DNA of 64,000 nt. Origin: Hygrophila difformis. Taxonomy: Eukaryota > Streptophyta > Magnoliopsida > Lamiales > Acanthaceae. Location of the stretch: positions 15,130,068 through 15,194,067 of the forward strand of contig JAOANR010000014.1 in NCBI GenBank assembly GCA_030278955.1. Reading direction: 5' to 3'. Below the pieces are notes generated by a model. The model saw nothing but the letters and a program-made list of their open reading frames with translations. It did no database searches and was not told where the DNA came from. Below, piece after piece: positions 22,936 through 33,480 of this stretch (position 1 is its first letter; each line of letters begins with the position of its first letter). Position numbers and translations under genes: made by a program.

Positions 22936-23136
22936 CTACTTTAAAAGAGCAACTCTTCTAACATTTTTAGAAGCAAATTCATCAACTAAGTCCTCGTAAT
23001 TTACTTTCTCTAAAAGATCATTTTCAATTGCTATCAATTGCCACTCTAAAAGATCACTTTCTCTAAAGAAATTGCTATCATTTTCAATTACTTCAAACTC
23101 CAAATTTCGTTTTAATGTATGCGAGGGGAAATTCAT
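22936..23136 (-). pseudogene. C-terminal fragment of a hAT transposase
   Basis: The 66-codon ORF contains LIAIENDLLEKVNYEDLVDEFASKNVRRVALLK at its end. Plant hAT transposases of the TTF/ZMYM1-like type end in a similar way: a hydrophobic-acidic helix, then DEFA.K.RR near the stop. The catalytic part and dimerisation domain are missing, so this is a leftover of the autonomous ancestor. The family call is from memory of the C-terminal pattern. Confidence 0.6.
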
Positions 23137-23436
23137 AAATTCATATTTAATGAATATATAATAAAACTAAAGAAATTTCTAAGATAAACTACATCAAATT
23201 AAATAAATTGCCCAAAAAGGAATCATGAATGAACAAAGACATATGGAATCGATATCTATCAAATAAAAATATGTGTTGAACAAAAATAAACGTACACTTG
23301 ATCAGAACCAGGGGCCGGGGGAAAAGGAAAATCGATCAAGGGCTAGGGCTGACGAAGATTATAAGCGCTCGAACGTCTGATCACTCCCGGGTTGCCGAAT
23401 AATGACTTGATCGACAAAGGGCTTTGGCAAGAAAAC

Positions 23437-24276
23437 TGTTGCTATTATTAACGTGCTCTTGTGCAGATTTAGTAGTTCCATGGTTGTTGAAACCACGTCA
23501 GAACGATCGGAGCAGTTACTGTCAGTCATGCGCGACAGTTACCTGATCTGTGTGCGCGTTTTAACACACTCAGACTGATCTAATTCACGTTTCTGAGTAT
23601 ATACATTGTGTTTAGATCATCTGTAATTAGAGTTCCAATTATTGAGTTGTAATTCTACACATTCTACACACTTTTACACACACTAGTCGGTTATTCTCTC
23701 CAAGATTCACTAGTTCTATTCTTTGAGAGAGAGTTAGAAATTCCTTGTGTTCGTTCTACTTTTTAGAAGATCATTCTGTATACACGAGGTCAGATTTTCT
23801 GTGTTTCAACAAGTGTTCTTGTTGGAGAAATCTTCTCTACACCCGATTGAAGAGGCTTTTGGAAGAAGCGCTCAAAGATTGAAGGAGATGGATTCAGGAA
23901 GACTTCTATGCCGAGAAGCCATGGTTCTTGAAGCCTGAACAACCAGAGGATTCAAATTGGACAGGATCGTCCGGAGACGTAGTTGTGGGGGAGTCACGAC
24001 TGCAGTCTGTCTGCAAACAGGGAAGTGTTGCATTAGAGTTTGAATTGGTTGTTTGTGAGTCTTCTAGGTCTAGGATTTCTTGAGTATCTAGTATAAGTCG
24101 CCTGGATGGAATCCCCCAGACGTAGATCCGTTGGATCGAACTGGGTCACCAAATTCTGTGTTTCTTTTATATTCCGCTGAACACTCTGTGCACACACATC
24201 ACGTGTTATTTCGTAGTTTTGACCACTGATCGACGACGTTAGTTTTATCAAGATTTGACATAATCTGGGACCAACA
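23437..24276 (+). repeat. 5' LTR of the SIRE-type element
   Basis: 840 bp, starts TGTTGCTATTATTAACG, ends GGGACCAACA. The primer site follows two bases later. Confidence 0.95.
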
Positions 24277-24335
24277 CATGGTATCAGAGCGGCCGACTCT
24301 GATATAGTAGAGGCGATCTGAAAATCTTGTTCGAG

Positions 24336-27300
24336 ATGAGTAGAGAAGGTGCTTCATTGTCTAGACCACCCTTATTTGATGGCACGAATTATAGATACTG
24401 GAGAACTCGGATGAAGATCCACCTTATGGCGCTTGGAGATGAAGTCTGGGACGCAGTCGAGACAGCCTGGGAACCACCGACTCGACCAAAGACTGCACCA
24501 GCAGGTTCTACTGACCCACCTGGTAGTCGGGCGGCAACGAAGGCTGAATACACTCAAGCGGAGAAGGATGCCAAGAAAGGGAATTATACAGCCCTTAACG
24601 CGATTTTCAGCGCTATGGATGAGACGCAGTTTCAACTAGTCACCAACCACACGCTTGCTCACGACGCATGGAAAACGCTAGAAGTAATGTATGAGGGTTC
24701 TGAAGATGTTCGAGCTACCAAGCTACAGCGAGTAGAGACTATGTTTGAGAACTTGAAGATGAAGAAAGATGAGTCCATTTCGGCCTATTATGGAAGATTC
24801 AAGGACGTGGTAAATCAAGCCTACTCATTGGGTTTGGTTTATGATAATCAAAAGCTCGTTAGAAAGATGTTGAGGACTCTCACCAAGAAGTATGCTCCTA
24901 AGGTTGCTACATTGGAAGAATTGGATAAGTTGAACACCATTACTTTGGATGGCTTAGTGGAAATTCTTCAAACCTATGAGATGAACCATCTTGAAGAAGA
25001 ATCATCAAGGAATATTGCTCTCAATGTGGAAGAAGAAGATTCTGGAAACTCCTCTGAAGACGATGTATCTTATATTTCCAGAAAAGTGACAAAGATGTTG
25101 CAAGACAGACGTACAAAGAAATTCTACAAATAGCAAGGTCGCAGTTCCAACGATGTTCCGACGACGGACAAACCACCTCGCAGAGACTTTAAAAGAAAGG
25201 ATCGCAGCAAAGTTGATCGTTTCAACAACAAGAAGAAGGACTATGACAAGCCGGACAAGTTTGCCTCGGTGATCTGCTATGAATGTGGAGGCCAAGGACA
25301 TGTTCGATCTGAATGTGCCACAGCCAAAAGAAAGGAAATGAGAGAAAAGAAGGCACTGCAGGCTACTATAAGTGATCATGACGATGAAAGAACCACTGAA
25401 GTACAGAATTCAGATTCTGATGAAGTCGTTGCATTCACTCTAAGAGAAACAAGTCCTACTATAAAAGGTATTGTCAAGTCAATATGTTTTTCACCTAACA
25501 ATTGTGATTCTGATTCAGGTGAAAGTGATGATGAGTACGACCAATTACTTGCTGATAACAATGAACTCAAAGAGGATTTTGAAGTTGCTGTTCGGGAAAA
25601 TAAGAAGTTGTTAGGACAACTGGCAGACGTCGGGATTGCTTATGATCTTGAAGTTGAGAAGAATGAAGACTTGCAAAAGGAGAACAACACTCTTAAAGGC
25701 AGAATCCATGACATGGAGAAAGAGCTTGATGATCTCAAGGCCAAGAACAATGAACTTCAAAAGGTATCTAAAGGTAAAAATCAACTTGATGAAGTTTTGT
25801 CTATGGGAAAACGTATTGGTGATCAAACAGGTTTAGGCTATAAGAAGCAAAGCACTCCTAGCAAAACAAAGTTTACAAGTGGAGGCTTCCTCACTTCAAC
25901 TACTGATTCACCACCTGAGCTGATAGTCGGAGAATCGTCCAGACGACAGAAAGACTGCCTGTACTGCAATCTGCCTGGACACACAGCTGAGACATGCATG
26001 CGGATTCTAAGAGATCTTATGAATGGAAGACCAGTCGTATGGCCTGATCAAGAGCTTCGAAAGAAATTCAAAATGCAGAAGGTATGGATACCTAAAAATA
26101 AATCTGATAATGAAGATTCTGCTTGTTTTTTAGTTCTTTCGGTGCAGGAACAACATCAAAACGAAAAATGGTATTTTGATTCGGGATGTTCAAGGCATAT
26201 GACGGGAAGAAAAGATGTCTTAGACAACTTTACTGAAAAAGATTGTGGAGCCGTCATGTATGGTGATGGTACAAGAAGCAAAATTGCGGGTTATGGTAAA
26301 TCTAAGGATGTTACTCTTTCTAAACTCTCTAGAATTTTCTATGTAAATGGTCTTAGTACTAACCTTATCACTATTAGTCAACTTTGTGATGAAGATCTAG
26401 AGGTTAGGTTTACTAAACATAGATGCATAGTATATAATGATCGAAATGAGATTGTTATGATGGGAGGCCGTAGCAAGAACAATTGCTACATCTTGAAGGA
26501 TGACATTCCACAGATTCTACTGACCAAAGATGATCAGACTACTCTATGGCATAAGAGGCTTGGTCACCTTAACTTTCAGTCATTGCATAAGTTGAGTAAC
26601 TCGAATGCTGTTCGCGGGTTGCCGCAACTACAGAAGAACGATGAAACCATCTGCAGAGATTGCACCAAAGGAAAGCAAACCAGATCGAGACATAAGAAGA
26701 CTGATGAGATCAAATCTAAAGAATGCCTTGATCTGATTCACATGGATCTTATGGGTCCAACCGAAGTGGAGAGCTTAAACGGTAAAAAGTATATTTTAGT
26801 ATGTGTTGATGATTTCTCTAGATATTGTTGGGTTTTCTTTCTTAGGTCAAAAGATGAGACTTTTGAGTACTTTGAGGCTCTGAGTAAGAGACTTATGAAT
26901 GAGAAGCAAAGGAAGATTACACGAATCCGAACCGACCATGGCAAGGAATTCGAGAACCAGTCGTTCGATCGTTATTGTGACGACAATGGAATCACTCATG
27001 AGTACTCAGCCCCCAAAACACCACAGCAAAATGGTGTTGTAGAGAGAAAGAACCGAACTTTACAAGAGATGGCAAGATCGATGCTTCATACCAGTTCCAT
27101 GAGCAAAAGTTTTTGGGCGGAAGCTATTAACACTGCCTGTCACATTATCAACCAAGTACTGTTGCGACCACACTCCAACTGCACACCATATCAACTTTGG
27201 AACAGTAAAACACCCACGGTAAAATACTTTCATATTTTTGGTTGCAAATGCCATGGTTTGAATGATAGAAATCAATTGCATAAGTTTGATTATAAATCTT

Positions 27301-29246
27301 TGGATGGATATTTCATTGGTTATTCTAATAATTCTAAAGCATATCGTGTTTATCTTACTAGTGATAAGAAGGTTATAGAATCTACTAATGTTCTCTTTGA
27401 AGATCTTGATCTTTTAGAAAACAGGTTAGATGATGATATATTGCCTTCTACATGAGTCTACTAATGATGTAGAGCAGATTGTTAGTAAGGAAAAATAGAT
27501 CAGTCCAGATGTACCTGAAAGAGAAGCTGATACTGACACAGTCCTTGAGACGACAGCAGAACCACCTTCTGAAGATCAGAACAAGAGAAAAGGTTTTAGA
27601 GTGCATAAACATCATTCAACCCAGGATATCATTGGAGATCCACAAGGTCAAAGACATACTAGGCACAAAGAGATCAATTTCAAAGATTTAGCAAGCTATA
27701 ATTGTTTTATCTCTATGGTTGAACCGAAGAGTACTTCTGAGGCTTTGAAAGACGAGTGTTGGATTGCTGCAATGCAAGACGAGCTTCTGCAATTCGAGAG
27801 GAACGCTGTCTGGGAGTTGACAGAACCACCGCAGAACGCCAACATTATTGGAACGAAATGGGTTTACAGAAACAAGACGGATGAGAAAGGCAATATCATA
27901 AGGAATAAGGTAAGGCTTGTTGCACAAGGCTACACTCAAATTGAAGGCTTGGATTATGGCGAAACGTTTGCTCCCGTGGCAAGGATGGAAGCCGTGAGGA
28001 TTCTACTTGCTTTGGCATGTTATTTGAATTTGAAGTTTTACCAAATGGATATTAAGACAGCCTTCCTTAATGGCAAAATCAAAGAGGAGATCTACGTTGC
28101 TCAACCGATTGGATTTGAGGATCCGAAGCATCCAAATCATGTTTATCGTGTCAAAGGAGCCTTATACGGATTGAAGCAAGCACCTCGAGCGTGGTATGAA
28201 AGGTTGTCGAAGTATTTGGTCGACAATGGTTTTAAGAGAGGAATGCAGTTAAGACGTTGTTCATGAGGCGTCAGGACGAGCACTTAACAGTTGCTCAAGT
28301 ATATGTTGACGACATCATTTTTGGATCAACTTCAGCCAAACTCAGAAAGGAATTCATTGAAGCTATGAAATCAGAGTTTGAGATGTCCATGATGGGTGAA
28401 TTACACTACTTTTTGGGATTACAGGTTAAGCAAGAGGATGATGGTATTTTTCTGTGTCAAGAGAAGTATGCTAGAAACATGTTGAAGAAGTTTGACATGG
28501 ATGATTCTAAGGTAGTCAGAACTCCGCTAGGACAACAGGAGAAGCTGAGCAAGGACGAGACTGGAAAGTCAGTGGATCAAAAGACTTATAGGAGTATGAT
28601 TGGAAGTCTACTATACCTGACCGCATCAAGACCAGATATTTCATTTAGTGTCGGTGTATGTGCTAGATTTCAATCCGATCCTAAGGAGTCTCATATGAAG
28701 GCGGTTAAGCGGATCATGAGATATGTGAAGGGAACTTTGAATATGGGAATTTGGTTTTCAAAAAGGTCATCACTTGACCTGATTGGATTTACAGACTCGG
28801 ATTGGGCTGGTTTTTGCGACGACATGAGATCAACCACTGGAGGCTGCTTCAACTTGGGAAACAATATAGTAAGCTGGTATTCGAGAAAGCAAAATATCGT
28901 AGCTCTATCCACAGCCGAGGCAGAATACATTGCTGCCACATGTTGCTGCTCCCAACTCCTTTGGATGAAGCAACTGCTTCAAGACTACGGTATTCGTAAA
29001 GATGATTTTTTGGTTTTCTATGATAATACTAGTGCAATTAACATATCTAAAAATCCTGTTTTAAATAGTAGGAGTAAGCATATAAATATTCGATACCATT
29101 TTATACGAGATCTCGTTGAGGAAAATGTTTGCAGGATTGAGCATATTGAGTCGTTAGAACAACGAGCCGACATCCTTACAAAAACATTAGATGGAGAAAA
29201 ATTTGAAGGCCTAAGAAGCACCTTGGGTCTTTCTTATCATAATTAA
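24336..29246 (+). pseudogene. Gag-Pol of the SIRE-type element, broken by stops and frameshifts
   Basis: Gag starts MSREGASLSRPPLFDG (24336). Then: in-frame TAG at 25131-25133, after which the same frame continues; zinc knuckle CYECGGQGHVRSEC; a long coiled coil (NNELKEDFEVAVRENKKL onward); a second knuckle CLYCNLPGHTAETC; protease YFDSGCSRHM; integrase with HMDLMGP, TDHGKEF and the Glu of VERKNRTLQE; frame loss near 27440-27455; TAG at 27496-27498; reverse transcriptase KVRLVAQGYTQIEG; a 1-nt deletion near 28242 just before YVDDIIFGS; RNase H with GFTDSDWAGF, TAEAEYIA and SKHINIRYHFIRD; end at 29246. All core domains are present but expression as one protein is impossible without correction. 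Suppression of the first TAG is conceivable, since the downstream frame stays open for 2.3 kb. Confidence 0.93.
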
Positions 29247-31139
29247 AATGCTTTTAACTCGGGCCTGACTGTTTTTAGTGTTTGAGTAACATTTTTGCAG
29301 GCCCAACATAAGCCCAAATGGAGAAATCCTATCCGGAAGGCATCAGCATTGCACTCGGCAGTTTTGGTGACGTCACAACACCCCTGCAGCCGGCCTGTAA
29401 CTGCTGCAACCTCATCAATCACGTCGCACGTCTCCACAACGAGTTGCAAAACTCTTCCTCTTCCGGCCACTCTCTCCATTTAAGGTCCAACTACTCTCCA
29501 TTTCATTTCAAACTTTCCCCCTCACTTTTCGAATTTGAGCTTTGCAGAAAATTTGAAAATGGCAACCAGCTCTGACCCTGACGCTCCTCACTCTGCCACC
29601 TCCTCCGCGACGAGTTCGCCGTCGGGATCACCACTGGATGCCCAACCTATTTCTGTCCTACCACCTGTTCTTTATCTTCCTCCTCCTCCTGCTGCTGCAA
29701 CTTCCGAGCAGCTACCCACTGAGAATCAGCCAGAAACCCAAAATCATCCCCATTCTAACCCTAATGCTGAAATTACTATTGATCCCTCACTCGTTGATGA
29801 AGTTGTTCGTGCGATTAATGCTGAGCATCACACTCCACCACTTTCCCCTCTGCAAAATCAAGGTTTACATGATATGAACCAAAAGGAAATCGATGAAGTC
29901 ACTGCTTCACAGCAAACTGGAGGTCCACTGCAGCTGAAACGACACCGGAACCACGAAGGAAATCAACCAGAAAGCGAAAGGAGCCCACTCCTCAATCCAC
30001 TCCCACTCCGGCAGTCACAGCATCGAAGAAACCACAGAAGGAACCGCGGAAACCCCCTGCTCCCTTGAAAGCCGAAGATGCTTATAGTCTTAAGTTCTAC
30101 ACGCGAGACATGAGGACATTTTCGAAGGAAGTTCTTAAAGGGAAGGAGTTTAAGCCTGAAGAGATCTTCAAGCATAACCATTATGATGTTCTAGGTTTCT
30201 TGGATCTTTTGCAAGAGAGACATTTGACGTTTTGGGCTAAGGGTCTCACACACTACTCACCGAGTCATGTTCGCGAGTTTTATGCGAATTTACATCCTGA
30301 GATCCTCACTCCTCATTCTGCTTGGTTCGGTAAAATTTATATTCGTGGCCAATTTCATTAACTAACCCCCGCTGTGATTCTGAAGTTGTTAAAGCTACCA
30401 CCCAACGATGATATGAGCGATTGTTTGGACTTGATGCCGGAAGACACTCTCACTACTGCACTGGTGATTTCTAATCAGAAGGTTAAAAGCTTTGGACGCA
30501 ATAAGTTCAGTGTTAAGGAACTTACACTGAAGTACTACTGCCTGTACCAGTTCTGTAGTGCTGATAATGGCCAAAATTGACCATTATTTTCAATCTATTT
30601 CCGTGTCTAATACGGACATTTGATCGCATTCCGGTCTTATTTAAATAAGAAAGCAGTCGAATTTGACAGATATATGCAAGTTTGTATAAATAATAAACTG
30701 GTATTGAAAAATACAAAAATATTGTTATTTTCATTTAATTCATATTAAAAAATCCAAAAACATGATAAAATATTAAAAATCCTACACTTGATTAATTTTG
30801 GTTCGTTATTGTCTATTCGGTGGAACACGAGTTCATTAAATGGAACACAAACCAAATGATCAAGTGAAATAAATATATCTATCTATATTATTTTATACTT
30901 TGATGTATATATTTATAATAATTCTTATGGTTATTTTTATTTCTGCTTTTCTGCTATAATTAAATATTAGGTCCATTAATCACTTTTAATTTTAATTAAT
31001 TGCAGGTGTTTTAATTTAAATGGGTCCAAGAGTTTGAATCCAGTCCAAAAACCAATTTTTTAGCCCAAACATCCAGAAGCCCAATTAACTCGGCCCAAAA
31101 CCAAATCCAAGCCCAATTAAACCAAACCCAACATCACTT

Positions 31140-31560
31140 TACCCTAACCTAATCCTAACCCTAAGCCCGCCGGCCGCCGCCGCCGCCTCCGGCGACCTCC
31201 GCCGCTCACCACCACCAATCGAGCCCTGCCCTCATCCCCTCCATCAACTGCCGCCGCTCCGATTGCAGCAGCGCCGCCACTGGATTCCATCATCTCCATC
31301 ATCCACCACCATTTCCAACCTCCAACCCCCCCATCGACTACCGACAGCGCCACCACCAGTCGGACGCCTCCGGCATTCCCCCACCGCGCTTCCAGATCCG
31401 GCCGCCGCTGCCAACGCCTTCGCCGCACCACCAGCCTCCGGTCGCCGCTGCCTCCAGCTTCCACCGCTCCGACGAAGCTTCCTCCGCCCCCTGCCATCTC
31501 AGCCCCTATCTCCGCTTGCCCTTTCGTCGCCGCCATCTCCAACCCCCAATACTCGATTGA
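31140..31560 (+). other. GC-rich, pyrimidine-biased tract in the long LTR
   Basis: About 420 bp dominated by CCGCC, CACCACC and CTCC, beginning with a telomere-like accctaacctaatcctaaccctaag stretch, and followed by a purine-rich tract (31565-31750). Open on both strands because of composition; I do not regard it as coding. Sharp composition switches like this are common in U3 of large plant LTRs. Confidence 0.6.
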
Positions 31561-31804
31561 AATAAAGCAAGAAAAATGGAAGAGAGAACAGACGCACAGA
31601 AAAAATCGAGAAAGAAGAGAGGAAAACTGAAAACGAAAACAGAAGGAGATTGGAAAAATAGAAAGAACAAGAAAGAAAGAAGATGATGAAGAAAATGGGG
31701 AACTGTCGAGAATGAGAGATGAAAGAGAGAGGAAGAGAAAATAAATGAGAATTAGAGAAAAGAGAGAACAAAAAAAAAGATTGTCGAGAAAGAAAAAATC
31801 ACAT

Positions 31805-32055
31805 CCGGTCGCGGACCCATGTTTAGAGACAGGGAAATTGTTTAAAGACTGGGGATGTTTAGAGACACAAAAATTCGTGTCGCTAAACAAACCACGGGTT
31901 GAGATACCATGGACCGCGACCAGGTGTTCCGCGACACAAAAAATGGTTAGAGACTGGGAGCATCAAGACACAAAGTCTGTCGCGGAACATTCTGTCGCGG
32001 AACAATGGATCGCGACACAAGGACCGCGACCAGGACACACTCCGCGACCTCGACA
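31805..32055 (+). repeat. Upstream GTCGCGGA / TTTAGAGAC motif array
   Basis: Dispersed copies of gtcgcgga(a/c), its complement tccgcgac, and variants of tttagcgac/gttagagac, in both orientations, at spacings of 15-40 bp. It lies upstream of the TATA box, unlike the second array at 33141-33480, and is less regular. Confidence 0.65.
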
Positions 32056-32316
32056 GAAGGAAAGCAGCAGCTCCCTCACGTGACCACCCCCACTTTCCAA
32101 TTCCCACATGCCTAATTCAATGCAAGCTCCCTGGACTTCAGCTCCCGTAGGCATGACATTTTCGTCTTCTTCCTCCTGGACCTTAAGTCCCGCCCCCTCC
32201 TGCGCGCCATCTTGGAGCTAAAAAGTGTGTCCTGAACCAGATTTTGTTCCGAGACAGGCTCAATTGTTTAGCGACTGGTGGGCCTTGAATGGGCCTAGGG
32301 CTTAATTTCACCACTC

Positions 32317-32326
32317 TATAAATATA
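32317..32326 (+). promoter_or_regulatory. TATA box of the long LTR
   Basis: TATAAATATA in a pyrimidine-rich setting (ccactc before, cctcccaacccc after), the classic layout of a plant LTR core promoter; initiation would be near 32350. Confidence 0.6.
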
Positions 32327-33140
32327 ACCTCCCAACCCCTTTGAACAGTAACCTAGCTACACTTTAGTTTATTTTACTGTTCATGGAGGCACCACTGTGC
32401 TCTCCAAAGTTAGTGTAGGTAGATAGTTTATTTTCATGTCATGTAGAAATAGACTCTAGCTTAGTTTTAATTATTGCTTTGTAATAAATAAGTGTAGCTA
32501 GTGTTCAATTTATTTTCCCAGTTTATATTTTTGGATTTTGGGTTTGAAACACTTAATAAATGGGTGTGTTTAAACCATTTTTGGTTCTTGATGATATTAT
32601 GAGATAATGTTCCACAAAAATGTGTTATGGATCTTCCACAATATTACTTGCTTTATTTTTTTGCTTTCTTGGTCACTTGACCATTTTTATTATTTTTAGT
32701 TAGGTTTAATGCTATATTTAGATCTAGTTAGTGCATAAACACTTGTTATTTATCCCTTGATAGATTTAGTATAGGTTTATTAATTTAGTTGGTTAGTTTA
32801 GTTTATTTGTAGTAGTATGCTAGTACTAGTTTAGTTCTTTTCTTATTTGTTTTAGGTTCTGTTGCTGCCTTAATATTTAGGTAGTATTCTATTTTCATTA
32901 TTATTATTATTTTTAGTATATTAGATCTAGAAAGGGATGATATTAAAGTGTTTGTACATATTTATTTAAAATTGCATCACCCATATTGTATTGCATCACG
33001 TTGTAACCCCACGGGTTGCAACGTAATTTTCCGTTGTGATCCCACGGATCACAACGCACTCCCCCGCAATGCAATATTAGGCGTTATGCTGCCAAAATTT
33101 TTATAAAATTTTTCAAACCCCTTGGTCGAGAAGCAATCCT

Positions 33141-33480
33141 GTCGCGGACCCACGGTCCGCGACACAACCCTTGATTAGCGACCAAGGACCCAAAAACTTG
33201 CAATTTTATTTTGGAAGGGCTCTGTCGCGGAACCCCTGTCGCGGACCCATGGTCCGCGACACACTTCTCATTCCGCGACAGGAATTATGCCCTTGTTGTA
33301 TTTTCAAACCTTTTGTTGCTATGCCCGTGTCGCGGACCCATGGTCCGCGACACAAATTTTGTTTAGCGACACAACAACCCTAATTTCCAAAATATCCAAT
33401 TTCTCTTATTTCCCACCTTTCTGTCGAGATCCCCCTGTCGCGGACCTATGGTCCGCGACATAAACTCTGTTCCTCGACAG
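33141..33480 (+). repeat. Nested palindrome array, type GTCGCGGACC (copy 1)
   Basis: Four 23-nt dyads with arms GTCGCGGACC and GGTCCGCGAC at 33141-33163, 33238-33260, 33329-33351 and 33437-33459. Two of them are enclosed by a second pair of arms: CTGTCGCGGAA (33222-33232) with TTCCGCGACAG (33271-33281), and CTGTCGAG (33421-33428) with CTCGACAG (33473-33480). Spacing is about 90-110 bp. The array lies about 0.8 kb downstream of the TATA box, so it should be within LTR transcripts. Confidence 0.88.

Noticed and set aside
31140..31166. Telomere-like repeat accctaacctaatcctaaccctaag
   Set aside because: Only three or four imperfect units within an LTR; too short for an interstitial telomere block.
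31144..31890. 248-codon minus-strand ORF
   Set aside because: Low-complexity Ser/Phe and Gly/Val runs result from the purine/pyrimidine-biased LTR tract; no domain, and it is absent in the related copies.
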